A DNA stretch of 64,000 bases from Candidatus Hodarchaeota archaeon (GTDB taxonomy: Archaea > Asgardarchaeota > Heimdallarchaeia > Hodarchaeales > Hodarchaeaceae), in contig JAEOSR010000037.1 of the NCBI GenBank assembly GCA_016840285.1, positions 1-64,000 on the forward strand. The letters run 5' to 3'. Made by a program: the position numbers and the translations under genes. The notes beneath the pieces were generated by a model. The model was not told the origin of the DNA. It ran no database searches and was given only the letters and a program-made list of their open reading frames with translations. The number at the start of each line of letters is the position of its first letter. Position 1 is the first letter of the stretch. Below are positions 7,544 through 17,491 of the stretch, one piece after another.

Positions 7544-8773
7544 TTGAATCAATATGATGATTCCGATGTAACATTAGATGAGATATTCGAAGGTTATCTG
7601 AAATCGCCGAAATTAATTCAACGACGTGATGTTCTTGACAGTTCTTTTGTTCCTGAAAATCTTCCTCATCGTACTGAACAAATCAAACAATTAGGGTATA
7701 TTTTGGCATCTGTTCTTCGTGGTGCAAAACCTAGTAATATTTTATGCTTTGGAAAAACGGGTACGGGAAAAACAGCGGTTTCTAAATATGTATTAAACAT
7801 TTTAGGTAAAAAAGCACCTCAACACGGCCTTCGGATTGAAGTTGCATATTTGAATTGTAACACAGTTGATACAAATTATCGAGTTTTTGCTGATTTATGT
7901 AACACATTAGGTATTGAAGTACCCTTCACTGGCCTTGCAACAGATGAAGTATTTACTCGGTTTAAACAAGGTTTGGATCAGCGAGAGTCGCTTTTTATCG
8001 TTGTACTAGATGAAATAGATAGTTTAATTAAAAAATCGGGGAATGAAACTCTGTACAATTTAACCCGTATTAATTCAGATCTAAGTCGTGCGAAAGTGAG
8101 TTTGATTGGGATCTCTAACGATTTAAAATTCAAAGAATATCTAGATCCACGAGTATTATCTTCCCTATCTGAGGAAGAACTTGTTTTCAAACCATATGAA
8201 GCGCCTGAAATTACTGATATCTTGGTTGAGAGAGCTGAATTAGCATTCAAACAACGAACATTATCTGAAGGGGTTATTAATATGATAGCAGCGATAGCTG
8301 CTCAAGAACATGGGGACGCTCGTCGGGCGATAGATCTTTTACGTGTTTCTGCGGAGATAGCTGAGAGAGAAGGGACTGAAAAAATTAATCAAGCACATGT
8401 TAAAAAAGCACAAGGGGCAATAGAGAGAAATACTATAACTGAAGTAATTAGTACTTTACCACTTCAATCAAAAATGGTTATTTTATCCATTTATTTGTTA
8501 GAGAGCATCACTGATAATTCTGAAACAGTTTCTACTGGAGATGTCTATGAGGAATATGCTCGTATATGTAAAGAGTTGGGAATGGATTCATTGACCCAAA
8601 GACGTGTTGGTGATCTAATAAATGAATTAGATGCTCTTGGAATAATTAGTGCGCGAGTTGTATCACGAGGGAGGCATGGTAGAACAAAAGAAATACGATT
8701 TAGTATTCCAAAATCATTATTAGAATCTACTCTAAGAGAAGATAAAATGATTTCAGGAAAAATCAAGTGGTAG
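7544..8773 (+). CDS. orc1/cdc6: Orc1/Cdc6 replication initiator
   Basis: About 409 residues. AAA+ Walker A 'GKTGTGKTA', Walker B 'VVLDEIDSL', sensor region 'LIGISNDL', the arginine-containing lid 'GDARRAIDLLR' and a C-terminal winged helix. It binds ORB sites and loads MCM at origins. The frame is open from TTG 7526, but GAGAGG at 7530-7535 is placed as a ribosome site for TTG 7544, which I prefer. Upstream lie ORB-like repeats; the PolD small subunit gene converges 28 bases after its end. Confidence 0.96.
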   Translation: MNQYDDSDVTLDEIFEGYLKSPKLIQRRDVLDSSFVPENLPHRTEQIKQLGYILASVLRGAKPSNILCFGKTGTGKTAVSKYVLNILGKKAPQHGLRIEVAYLNCNTVDTNYRVFADLCNTLGIEVPFTGLATDEVFTRFKQGLDQRESLFIVVLDEIDSLIKKSGNETLYNLTRINSDLSRAKVSLIGISNDLKFKEYLDPRVLSSLSEEELVFKPYEAPEITDILVERAELAFKQRTLSEGVINMIAAIAAQEHGDARRAIDLLRVSAEIAEREGTEKINQAHVKKAQGAIERNTITEVISTLPLQSKMVILSIYLLESITDNSETVSTGDVYEEYARICKELGMDSLTQRRVGDLINELDALGIISARVVSRGRHGRTKEIRFSIPKSLLESTLREDKMISGKIKW

Positions 8774-8801
8774 TGGTATAAAATAAGATCATTTGCCCCT
8801 T

Positions 8802-10460
8802 TCAAAGAATCTTGAGATCAATCATTTCTACATTACCCGAGACGGTATCAAGGATAGGAACTATTCCAATTGATGCCTTTCCTTCTAATTGGGCTTTTCT
8901 TTGGTTATCACGTTGAAAAGTTCCACATGTAATGATTTTAATTCCTTTGTACTCTTCAAAATACGCATGATGTAAGTGTCCAGAGACAATAACATCAGGT
9001 ATTTCATCTATAACTAGATAATCTCTTTTGAAAGGAGCAAGAGGATTATAAGATCCATATTCAGGGTATAGATGACGATACTCTAAAAGATGCTTTATCG
9101 CTAGAGTTGGAGTTGAATGAGCCTTTTGAAACTGTTTTTGGAAAAGTTCATAATTCCCTTGTCCGTGAAATACCAACAAACTCATGTCTTCTAGGGACAA
9201 TCGAAGAGGATTACCATGACTCGTTAAATTTGGAATTGCTAAAAGTGCTTGGCTAATTTGTCTATCAATCGCTGGTTGAGGAAGAGCTGCCTGTGTTGCG
9301 TCATGTTCTCCAGGAATAATAATTATTTGTATGTGTGAGGGAATTTCCATTAATGCTGTGGCTAATCCTTCATATTGAGCTTGGAATGAATGGAAGGATA
9401 TTTGGCTCTTTTGTTCTGAAAAACGTCCTATGCCATCCACAAGATCTCCGACAATTATAATAGTCTTAATTTCTTTAGCAATTTCTTTATAAATGGGATC
9501 CAGATCCTGTGAGGTTAATAGCTTGACTAATTTTGCGAATACACTACGTGAAAAGTATTTTGACCCAAAATGCAGGTCAGCTATAAATAAAATCTTATGA
9601 GGATCAGAAGTGGGGTTGAATTGTATAGGTGAGAACCCAGGTCTGATGACATCTTTCCCCCAAAAGGCTGTTACATCCCCCTCCCTGAAATTTTTTGGTA
9701 AAACACCTGAAATACCTATAACTGTATCACGGATAATATCTCGATATTCAGGAAAACTTGGACTGTCTTGAACCATAACACAATTAGTAATAATTTCGCT
9801 TTTTGGATCCTCTAATTGGATAACAAACTTATTTGTATGTAAAACTCGAGTATCTTGAACCATACCAATAATAATTCCACTTCTAACCTGAGAAATTTCT
9901 TCTTCTCCTAGTCTCCTCTTTAATATTGCCTCATATCCTTTGAAATTCTCCATTAAAATATTTGAAAGCTGTTCAAAACGATTTTGAAATAATTGTCGAA
10001 AGGCTGAAAAATCAGGTTTAGCAGAAGTTTCTGGAATATCTAGTTTAACAACAACTCGTGAAGAAGGATGAAGAACACTTAGAGTAGTGTCTCGTTCTTC
10101 TTGACGTTTTTCGGGCTGCATTAATGATTTCGTGATTTCTTCTTTAACCACTTCATCAATTCGGTCGTTCTTATTTGATAGTTGAGTAGTTTTACTAATT
10201 TTTCCCATGTTTTTCTCTTTTATCAGCTGAAGAGACGAATCAAAAGGCTCTAAATATTTTTCTACTGATGATAGGTTTATTACAGGGATTTCAGGGGGAA
10301 TCTTTCTGATTTTTTCCCTGAGAATCCTTTCAGGAACCTCCTTTTGTAGTATATAATCTAAAGCATCAACAGTAATATTGAAGTTTTGGTCTAAAAAAAA
10401 TTTGATTAACTTTGTTCTATCCAAGCTAAAATTAACCCCAAGAATAGTTGAATACGACAA
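8802..10460 (-). CDS. polB (DP1): DNA polymerase D small subunit DP1 (exonuclease)
   Basis: A 552-residue DP1. The N-terminal region is followed by an OB fold ('IIGMVQDTRV') and a C-terminal calcineurin-like phosphoesterase domain with all metal motifs: 'IADLHFGSK', 'IVGDLVDG', 'PGEHDATQ', 'VFHGQG' and 'VSGHLHHAY'. It is the 3'-5' proofreading subunit of the replicative PolD and is homologous to the eukaryotic B subunits, which have lost these residues. The start is TTG at 10460. It converges with orc1/cdc6, a common archaeal pairing. Confidence 0.96.
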   Translation of the reverse strand: MSYSTILGVNFSLDRTKLIKFFLDQNFNITVDALDYILQKEVPERILREKIRKIPPEIPVINLSSVEKYLEPFDSSLQLIKEKNMGKISKTTQLSNKNDRIDEVVKEEITKSLMQPEKRQEERDTTLSVLHPSSRVVVKLDIPETSAKPDFSAFRQLFQNRFEQLSNILMENFKGYEAILKRRLGEEEISQVRSGIIIGMVQDTRVLHTNKFVIQLEDPKSEIITNCVMVQDSPSFPEYRDIIRDTVIGISGVLPKNFREGDVTAFWGKDVIRPGFSPIQFNPTSDPHKILFIADLHFGSKYFSRSVFAKLVKLLTSQDLDPIYKEIAKEIKTIIIVGDLVDGIGRFSEQKSQISFHSFQAQYEGLATALMEIPSHIQIIIIPGEHDATQAALPQPAIDRQISQALLAIPNLTSHGNPLRLSLEDMSLLVFHGQGNYELFQKQFQKAHSTPTLAIKHLLEYRHLYPEYGSYNPLAPFKRDYLVIDEIPDVIVSGHLHHAYFEEYKGIKIITCGTFQRDNQRKAQLEGKASIGIVPILDTVSGNVEMIDLKIL

Positions 10461-10724
10461 GAATGAGGGAATGGAACTGAAATCGTTGAAATTATAAGTT
10501 ATTTCATATCCTCAATAATTTCAGGAATTTTTTTTCCTAAAAAAGGTACTGATGTGTTTCTGAACGGTGAATCTAGTTTCCCCAATTTAGAAATCCTTTA
10601 TTTAAATCTTCTTTTTGTACATCAAAGGCTGCTAAGAAATAATTTCATGTCAGAGAATCTTATAATTTCTCTGACTGATACCTTTTAAGAATTACTAGTC
10701 TATTCAGATTGTTAGAAAAGGACT

Positions 10725-12908
10725 CTATGAAGCGATGGCTGCTGGGGGGATATTTTCCCATTTGATACGCCAAATATATACCCAATTATGAGCTGTTCGA
10801 TATGCAAGCTCATAATAATTCGCGTAATCAGCATATTCCTCGGAAAATCCTTTTGTTGCTGGAGCATTTTCAGAAATAGGAGCATATGATTTGATACGCT
10901 CGAACGTTTCAGCTGAAACTCCTGTTTCATCAGAGGCTCCGCCACCTGTGAATAAGGACCAAAATACCGAGTCATAGAATTTATCGACGTATCCTTGGAT
11001 ATATTGGTTTCGTGAATCATATTCAAGGTAGTCAAGTTCGTCTATTTTGACAATGTTTCCATTGGCCTCTCCAATTCTGACAAACCATGGAACTTTACCT
11101 AGGTCTGAATCAAGTTGCCACCATCCATCAGAGACTAATAGGACGAGATAGGTTACATCATAGATTTTCGCGATTTTTAATGAGTCTCTTGGATTGAGTA
11201 CTAGCATACACCCAATATTACCAATCTTCGTTTGGTTAATTGTCGCATTATCGACTAAAATAGTAGCATTAGAATTCCCACTAATCCAGTATCCATAATC
11301 CCACCAAGAAGCAGTAACATCTGTCGCCCCAGTATTATAATCTAACCAACTTATCGCTTCCTGCCAGTCATATCCTAAAATAACCTGTTGACCAGTGTAT
11401 ACTGGAGTGGAGATAGACGGTGGTTGTGTTGACTTTACCGCTTGATCGACAGCGTTAACAATAGCAAACATTGAAATGATACCGATAAACACAAATGCTA
11501 TTGCAGTTTGTTCATTTGATAGTGGCTGGATAAAGCGAGTTTTACGACGACTTAACGCAAATCGTTCTTGAAAAGCTAGTACAAAGGGTAGAAGGGTCTG
11601 GTCAATAGCTTGTGCTGCTAGTAATGAAATAGCTGGAGCTAATATTAAAGCTAATCTTACCATGGAGCCAGCAAAATATATTGCTGTGACCCCAAATAAC
11701 AAGAGAAGGAAATTCCTTTCTGTTGGTTTTTCATAAAGATAATAGATACTCAATAGTAAGAAAAAGATTAACACTCCAGTATTTCTAAAAAATGTAGACC
11801 ATGTTACTATTTGATGTTCACTAACAGACTTTAAAATCGGTGTAGCGTCACGAGCAATCGGTAAAAGCACAGTAACAAATTTTGAAGCCATATTCCCTAG
11901 AAAACCAGCTGAATATAGAACAATAAATCCTAAGACCGCGGCTACTGCGATAAAGGGAATGAAGGTTTTAAAGCGTGCGCGAACTTTTGTTGTATCATAA
12001 AAAGTGTCGACATAACGATAAATCTCTGCTAAAGCTATTAGTCCGAGAACACCTAAAGTTGACAAGCTATCCGTGTTCAGGAGAGATTTTGCGCCGTTCT
12101 TCGGAATTAGTATCATGAGGAAGAATCCTATAAGAATTGATCCTCCGTATGAAAGGAATAATCTGTCGGAATGTTTTCTGAGTAGTAACATGACAAGTGC
12201 ATGAATTGCTAATAAGTTGAAGACGTAGGTTGCAGCACCCCATGATGCTGATAAGATACCCAAGCATAATCCAGCAAGTATCGTTGAGCTAACGGATCCT
12301 GTCCGCAAAGATCGTGCATAAAAATACAAAGTAAGTATAAGGAAGAGAATTCCCAGTGATTCATGGTCAAAAAATCCTACTACCGTTCTTTGTAAGTGTC
12401 CAGGTGAGATCGCTAGAAATAAAGCGGCGAGAATTCCAATTTTTTTGTTTCCTAGTTCTTTCCCCAGAAAATACATTGCTACACAGGTTAAAGCACCCAT
12501 CAAAGCTGGTTGATAATAGCAGATTACCACTAATGAGATATCTAATCCTAAAAACATGGTTAGTTGATGCAATAAAACTGCAGAAAGAGGTGTTCCAACA
12601 AATTGGTTTTTTCCCCAAAAACGGCCTTCGGGGTACCATGTTTGAGGGTCTACCCAGCTAAGAAATGCTGCTAGACCATTTTCTTCTATGTATATTGCTG
12701 CGCGTAATTGAGAGAATGGATCGTTTGCTGTAAGGATAAGTTCGTATGCTGGTTCATGGAGAACCGCAAAAATTCTAACAAGGTAAGCTACAATGAAAAT
12801 TAACACAATCGAGGTATAAAGAAGAACCATTTCTTTATTAATTGTTGTAACAGCAGTATTATAGCGATTTCTGAAGTCGTTTATGATTTTGTCGATGAAA
12901 ACAGGCAT
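10725..12908 (-). CDS. stt3/aglB: oligosaccharyltransferase catalytic subunit STT3/AglB
   Basis: A 727-residue membrane protein with about a dozen hydrophobic segments in the first 480 residues, then a soluble domain. The catalytic signature WWDYG is at about residue 535 ('ASWWDYGYWISG'). An N-terminal acidic loop ('TANDPFSQLRAA') and 'GFFDHES' supply metal ligands. It transfers a lipid-linked glycan to Asn in N-x-S/T on the outer face. A ribophorin I homologue at 51-53 kb is the likely partner. The gene stands alone after DP1; sugar-modifying genes lie upstream on the other strand. Confidence 0.96.
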   Translation of the reverse strand: MPVFIDKIINDFRNRYNTAVTTINKEMVLLYTSIVLIFIVAYLVRIFAVLHEPAYELILTANDPFSQLRAAIYIEENGLAAFLSWVDPQTWYPEGRFWGKNQFVGTPLSAVLLHQLTMFLGLDISLVVICYYQPALMGALTCVAMYFLGKELGNKKIGILAALFLAISPGHLQRTVVGFFDHESLGILFLILTLYFYARSLRTGSVSSTILAGLCLGILSASWGAATYVFNLLAIHALVMLLLRKHSDRLFLSYGGSILIGFFLMILIPKNGAKSLLNTDSLSTLGVLGLIALAEIYRYVDTFYDTTKVRARFKTFIPFIAVAAVLGFIVLYSAGFLGNMASKFVTVLLPIARDATPILKSVSEHQIVTWSTFFRNTGVLIFFLLLSIYYLYEKPTERNFLLLLFGVTAIYFAGSMVRLALILAPAISLLAAQAIDQTLLPFVLAFQERFALSRRKTRFIQPLSNEQTAIAFVFIGIISMFAIVNAVDQAVKSTQPPSISTPVYTGQQVILGYDWQEAISWLDYNTGATDVTASWWDYGYWISGNSNATILVDNATINQTKIGNIGCMLVLNPRDSLKIAKIYDVTYLVLLVSDGWWQLDSDLGKVPWFVRIGEANGNIVKIDELDYLEYDSRNQYIQGYVDKFYDSVFWSLFTGGGASDETGVSAETFERIKSYAPISENAPATKGFSEEYADYANYYELAYRTAHNWVYIWRIKWENIPPAAIAS

Positions 12909-13089
12909 TAATATATTTCACCTTGTATAATCTATGGAATAGCGTAAGTTTTTAGTAGAAAAATTGCTATTAATATTAACATGGCTTACTTGCGTCGCAA
13001 ACGGCACTCTTTTACAAGATTTTATTTGTTTAATGTAATACAATTATTTGATAGTTTAATGTTATCGCCAACTATATACGGTGTCAACG

Positions 13090-13425
13090 ATGACTAAACA
13101 ACCCATGGATGTTGATTTAGAGTTATTTGAGCTCATGTTTCCAGGAAAACTTGTAGGTAAAGCGGTTATTGATGCAAATGCCCGTATGATTGGCGTTATT
13201 CGTAATGTTAGAATTCAAATTCCTTCTCCAACTATTAGTTTGACTGTAAAAGGTCTTGATACAGAATTTACTATAAAATCGGAGAATATTCAAGCAGTTG
13301 GAAATGTTGTACAGCTGAATGTTACTATAAAACATTCTGAACCTATTGAGATTAATGATATTATTAAACTGAGGACTGAGATACAAGAAGAGCTGATTCA
13401 TTTTTTTTCCCTTTTAAAATCATAG
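13090..13425 (+). CDS. PRC-barrel-like protein
   Basis: About 111 residues. The central part 'GKLVGKAVIDANARMIGVIR' and the following strands look like a PRC barrel, a small beta barrel used for protein contacts in RNA maturation and in archaeal CdvA. After it there is only a short helix, so it is not a full CdvA. An in-frame GTG lies at 13081; ATG 13090 is preferred. It is the first gene of a plus-strand run leading into the FkbH cluster. Its role is unknown. Confidence 0.7.
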   Translation: MTKQPMDVDLELFELMFPGKLVGKAVIDANARMIGVIRNVRIQIPSPTISLTVKGLDTEFTIKSENIQAVGNVVQLNVTIKHSEPIEINDIIKLRTEIQEELIHFFSLLKS

Positions 13426-13484
13426 AGAGGACTAGGATACTCACATAAATTTTTCTTATAATTCAACAAGTATTTGGGAAAGAT

Positions 13485-14348
13485 ATGGTTAATTTAAGTC
13501 GTTTAACATCCTGGACAAGACATTTACGAGCTAGACGTGGTAATAGAATTTTTATGCAAGCTGTAAAAATGTTTCATTTCCATCTAACACCTTTTTCAAT
13601 ATTATTACAACGAATTTATGATGTTCTTGATGAATATAATGCGAAATTCACGTTCCCCCTTGTAGCATCAACTGCTCAAACTAATCCTGCATTAGTCAAA
13701 TGGTTGAAATCGTCTTCTCATGAAATTGCTATTCATGGCTATAAACATGTGCGGTATCCATTTCTTTCAGCTAAACAACAATTTTTAGAAATTAAAAAAG
13801 CTAAACAGGTTTTTAAGGAATTAAAAATTCCCTTCCAAGGTTTTAGAGCACCGTATAACTCGTATTCCGAGACAACCATGGAATTAGTTGAAAAATTTGG
13901 TTTTGAATGGGATGCAGGGATTGGATTTCATCGTGATTATAGGAATAGGCATCAATTCTTTAAGGTTCTGTTAAAGGATGGTAATGAATCTTCTTATACA
14001 TGTATTCCTTTATGTGAATGGTCTGATGACCGGATGATTGATAATTATAAACTCTCGTCAAAAAAAATGGCGAAAATATTGATTTATCATCTAGAAAAAG
14101 CTCGAAAGGTTAATGGACTTGTTATGTACGATCTTCATCCGATAAGAATAGGACAGAATCAGTATATTCAGAGCTTGAGACGATTACTCATTCATGCAAA
14201 CAAGATTGATGCATGGGTTCCAACAATTTCAGAGGCAGTAGACTATTGGTCAAAGTATCGTCAATGGAAAGATTCTGCTCCCGTATGCTGTCTTCTTACA
14301 GGAGATATTGATAATTTTACATTTTTTGATTATATGAGAAGATTTTAA
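13485..14348 (+). CDS. polysaccharide deacetylase-like (NodB) protein
   Basis: A 287-residue carbohydrate esterase-4 type protein. 'HEIAIHGYKHVRYPF' carries the His ligands, 'FRAPYNSYSE' is the RxPY motif and 'YDLHPIRIG' the late catalytic His. There is no signal peptide, so it probably acts on a cytosolic lipid- or nucleotide-linked sugar. The first Asp-Asp motif of the family is not obvious (the equivalent is near 'FHFHLTP'), so activity could be altered. It lies just before the phosphopantetheinyl transferase gene. Confidence 0.8.
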   Translation: MVNLSRLTSWTRHLRARRGNRIFMQAVKMFHFHLTPFSILLQRIYDVLDEYNAKFTFPLVASTAQTNPALVKWLKSSSHEIAIHGYKHVRYPFLSAKQQFLEIKKAKQVFKELKIPFQGFRAPYNSYSETTMELVEKFGFEWDAGIGFHRDYRNRHQFFKVLLKDGNESSYTCIPLCEWSDDRMIDNYKLSSKKMAKILIYHLEKARKVNGLVMYDLHPIRIGQNQYIQSLRRLLIHANKIDAWVPTISEAVDYWSKYRQWKDSAPVCCLLTGDIDNFTFFDYMRRF

Positions 14349-14367
14349 GCCAAAGGATTGGTATAAG

Positions 14368-14859
14368 TTGTCACATTGGTCTATAGGTATTGATGTTATA
14401 GAAATTCAACGTTTTAGGGCTTACACACCATCAGAATACTCACGATTTTATGAACGGATATTTAATGAATATGAGTTCGAATATTGTACTGATCATTCTG
14501 ATCCTTATCCCCATTTTGCTGGAATTTTTGCGGCAAAAGAAGCAGTTTTCAAAGCAGTAAGTAAATTTATACCCTTATCCCTCTCTCAAATTTCTATTCA
14601 TCATGATGAAAAAGGAAGACCCCTTGTTTGGCTAGAAAAAAAAGAAATAATCCCTCAAATAGATGGTAAATGGCTGAAAAACTCGGAAAATCTTGTTGTT
14701 GAAGTCAGTATAACACACTCCAGTGACCTAGCATTAGCTTGGGCATTGGGATACGTAAAAACTACACAAAATGACACACTAGAGGGATTAGATAGAATTA
14801 AAGTTGAGTTACAGCGAGAGATTGGTAATGAGTTCGTCGGACATCGATGTACTTCGTAA
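14368..14859 (+). CDS. acpS-like: holo-ACP synthase type phosphopantetheinyl transferase
   Basis: A 163-residue AcpS-family enzyme. 'IGIDVIEIQRF' near the N-terminus and 'FAAKEAVFKA' (centre) are the Mg/CoA-binding motifs, and 'VSITHSSDLALA' is the late strand motif. It moves phosphopantetheine from CoA to a Ser of an acyl carrier protein; the obvious substrate is the ACP encoded two genes on. The start is TTG at 14368. The C-terminal 25 residues are extra. Its end overlaps the FkbH start by about 30 bases. ACP modification is rare in archaea. Confidence 0.88.
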   Translation: MSHWSIGIDVIEIQRFRAYTPSEYSRFYERIFNEYEFEYCTDHSDPYPHFAGIFAAKEAVFKAVSKFIPLSLSQISIHHDEKGRPLVWLEKKEIIPQIDGKWLKNSENLVVEVSITHSSDLALAWALGYVKTTQNDTLEGLDRIKVELQREIGNEFVGHRCTS

Positions 14860-16684
14860 ACAAGATGAATTACTTGAATTGGTTCGCAAAGAGCCAACTC
14901 ATCGGAATTATTGGAACACGTACAAGAGAATTAAAAGATTAGATTTCTCTTCGGTTGAGATTCCCTCACAGGAGCATATAAGCGTTGCATTGTTGAGTTC
15001 GTTCACAATTGATCCGTTAGCTATTTATCTTGATATAGATTGTCGTTTAAGCGGACTTTTTCCAGAGATCTATGTAGCACCATTTAACCGATATCATGAA
15101 GAGGTTCTTAATAAAAAAAGTGGTCTTTACAAATCTCAACCAGATGTAGTACTCTTTTTTATTAAAGTAGAATCATTATTAGAACATAAATTTAGAGTTA
15201 ATTATCCTCAAATGAATATAGAACACATAAAAGCAGAATTGGAGCGGATAGTTCATGAAATTAAACAACTTTTGACTCTAATAACTCAACAGAGTGAAGC
15301 ATTAATAATTTTCAGTAATTTTGTTGTTCCAATCTTTTCTCCTTTTGGAATTCTGGATAATAAACAATCTATTGGATTTAAGAGATTCTATCAATCATTA
15401 AACATAAGACTTGAAGAGGCCTTTCATGAGAATAACCAAGTTTTCATCTTTGACTTGAATGAAGTCGCAAGTACTTATGGTAAAAATAACTATATTAATT
15501 ATCCAATGTATTATCGTGGTTCAATACTCTTTAATGAGCCGTTCTTATCACGGATATCTTATCCTTTAATGGGATATATCAAAGCATTAAAATCAAAAAA
15601 TAGGAAATGTATCGTCCTTGATTTAGATAACACCCTCTGGGGGGGAATTATTGGAGAAGATGGATTTGAAAGGATCAAACTCAATGTGAACTATCCTGGG
15701 AATGAATTTGTAGATTTTCAAAGATCTATTTTAAGCTTAAACAGTAGAGGTGTCATTTTAGCAATCAATAGCAAGAATAATCTCGAAGACGCTCTGGAAG
15801 TCTTCCAAAAACATCCCTACATGCAAATAAAAGAAAATCACCTAGCAGCTCATCGTATAAATTGGAATGATAAAGTTCAAAACCTTATTGAATTGGCTAA
15901 GGAGATAAACATTGGTTTAGATAGCATTGTATTCATTGATGATAATCCTGTAGAACGTTCACGTGTACAAACATCTCTTCCAGATGTTCTTGTCATGGAA
16001 ATGCCTTCCAGTCCCACTTTGTTTCGTAAAACATTAGAGGGAATGAATGATTTCAATACACTATCACTTACAGTGGAAGACCTTCATCGTAGTGAAATGT
16101 ATTATGCTAGGCGAAAAAGACACGATCTTGAACAGCAGGTTCAATCTATTGAAGAATTCATAGAATCATTGGATATTATTGTAAAAATTAAATATGCAGA
16201 TGATTTTGTCCTCCCGCGTGTCACGAGTCTTTTAAACAGGACAAACCAATTTAATTTGACCACAAAGCGTTACACAGAGATTGAAGTTCAACAAATGCAT
16301 GCTAATCCAGAGAAATTTCTTCTATATACCTTACAAGCACGTGATAAATTTGGTGATGAAGGAATCGTTGGTATTGCAATTATTGAAGTAGAATCCACTA
16401 AATGTTGGGTTATTGACAGTTTCCTCTTGAGTTGTAGGGTGATTGGTAGAAAAATCGAAACGACATTTTTAAACAAACTAATTAAAGATGCTGATCATCA
16501 TAAAGTGGAAAAAATCGAAGCTAAATATATCCCAACGAAGAAAAATTCATTAGTAAGTGATTTTTACCTTGTTCATGGTTTTCAATTAGTACAGGAATTA
16601 AGCAATGGAGAAACACATTGGGTACTCCATTCAAGTGATTTTAATGTGGCATATCCCGATTACCTTCAAGTAGTTGAAGAATGA
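14828..16684 (+). CDS. fkbH-like: FkbH-like HAD-IIIC phosphatase/acyltransferase
   Basis: About 618 residues (the frame is open from TTG 14804; ATG 14828 is preferred, with GAGAG upstream). A helical N-terminal part, an SGNH-like region, then the HAD domain 'VLDLDNTLWGGIIGEDG' and 'IVFIDDNPVERSRV', then a C-terminal GNAT-like domain ending 'SDFYLVHGF'. FkbH enzymes take a glyceryl group from 1,3-bisphosphoglycerate, dephosphorylate it and load it on ACP. The ACP gene overlaps its stop by 4 bases and the PPTase precedes it, so a glyceryl-ACP module is complete in three genes. Confidence 0.9.
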   Translation: MSSSDIDVLRKQDELLELVRKEPTHRNYWNTYKRIKRLDFSSVEIPSQEHISVALLSSFTIDPLAIYLDIDCRLSGLFPEIYVAPFNRYHEEVLNKKSGLYKSQPDVVLFFIKVESLLEHKFRVNYPQMNIEHIKAELERIVHEIKQLLTLITQQSEALIIFSNFVVPIFSPFGILDNKQSIGFKRFYQSLNIRLEEAFHENNQVFIFDLNEVASTYGKNNYINYPMYYRGSILFNEPFLSRISYPLMGYIKALKSKNRKCIVLDLDNTLWGGIIGEDGFERIKLNVNYPGNEFVDFQRSILSLNSRGVILAINSKNNLEDALEVFQKHPYMQIKENHLAAHRINWNDKVQNLIELAKEINIGLDSIVFIDDNPVERSRVQTSLPDVLVMEMPSSPTLFRKTLEGMNDFNTLSLTVEDLHRSEMYYARRKRHDLEQQVQSIEEFIESLDIIVKIKYADDFVLPRVTSLLNRTNQFNLTTKRYTEIEVQQMHANPEKFLLYTLQARDKFGDEGIVGIAIIEVESTKCWVIDSFLLSCRVIGRKIETTFLNKLIKDADHHKVEKIEAKYIPTKKNSLVSDFYLVHGFQLVQELSNGETHWVLHSSDFNVAYPDYLQVVEE

Positions 16685-16929
16685 TGAATAGTGTGCAAGT
16701 AATATTCGAAGATATAATTACTAAGATACTCTTATTAGAGAATGAGCAAATTAATGACAATGTCTCTAGAGATGATCTTGAGGAGTGGGATTCAATGACT
16801 CATCTTGCTCTAGTTTCAGAGTTAGAACAGGTTTTTAACATCTTTCTCACTGATGATGACGTTACCGAAATTAAAACGATTGGTGATATTAAGAAAACCT
16901 TGAATAAATATGAAATTAAGATAAAATAA
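16681..16929 (+). CDS. acpP-like: acyl carrier protein
   Basis: An 82-residue four-helix ACP. The phosphopantetheine attachment motif is 'EEWDSMTH' with Ser38. Acidic helices ('LVSELEQVF') follow. ATG 16681 overlaps the FkbH stop (a second ATG is at 16684), so translation is coupled. It is the probable carrier for the FkbH product and the substrate of the upstream AcpS-type enzyme. No ketosynthase or fatty-acid gene is visible nearby. Confidence 0.92.
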   Translation: MMNSVQVIFEDIITKILLLENEQINDNVSRDDLEEWDSMTHLALVSELEQVFNIFLTDDDVTEIKTIGDIKKTLNKYEIKIK

Positions 16930-17075
16930 ATTCTATCTTTTATTAAGAGAATTCGGTCAGGTTAAAACAGGTAAAAGGTTTCATCCTTTTTCTGTATCAT
17001 GTTATTAATCCATGGAGAGAAAAAATGTCTCCATTTTGAATAACGTAAAGATATGTCGGATTACAATAAATTTGA

Positions 17076-17483
17076 TTATGTTTCTAGAAATTCAATAAGA
17101 TAATTAGTCGGCGTCCATACAAATGCTATCCGACGTCCATTAAAAAGTGCTGAAGGTATTGGTCGTTGAGCAATAACGGCATGGTTCTCTCTAGCCTTTT
17201 TAAGTGCGTCTGCTAGAGAGGGAACCTCGATGCAATAGTGGTATAGGCGATTATTTTGTTTCAAAATGCTATCAATTGGGGATGGTGATTCTAAAGGCTC
17301 CACTAATTCAAGTAAACAGCTTTCAGCTGATTGTCTATTAATAGCTAGGAGTACTACCCTTACTTTCAGTATTTTGTCGTCAACAATATTACTAACTTGC
17401 TTCATACCCAGAGCATGAATGTGAAATTCTAAAGTTTCTTCAACTGAGGTTACAGCAACACCTACATGGTGTATTTTAGTCAT
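17076..17483 (-). CDS. VOC (glyoxalase) protein, methylmalonyl-CoA epimerase-like
   Basis: A 135-residue vicinal oxygen chelate protein. 'IHHVGVAVTS' (metal His), 'CLLELVEPLESPSPI' and 'YHYCIEVPS' (second His in Tyr-His-Tyr) follow the methylmalonyl-CoA epimerase pattern, ending 'IEFLET' with the final Glu ligand. It may epimerise methylmalonyl-CoA. Its position with the O-acetyltransferase, opposite the FkbH/ACP genes, also fits a tailoring role on an acyl-ACP or sugar. I cannot decide between these. Confidence 0.82.
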   Translation of the reverse strand: MTKIHHVGVAVTSVEETLEFHIHALGMKQVSNIVDDKILKVRVVLLAINRQSAESCLLELVEPLESPSPIDSILKQNNRLYHYCIEVPSLADALKKARENHAVIAQRPIPSALFNGRRIAFVWTPTNYLIEFLET

Positions 17484-17491
17484 TAATTATT

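Noticed and set aside
12356..12661. 101- and 90-residue frames inside the STT3 gene
   Set aside because: Shadows of the STT3 coding sequence on both strands; the STT3 motifs are unambiguous.
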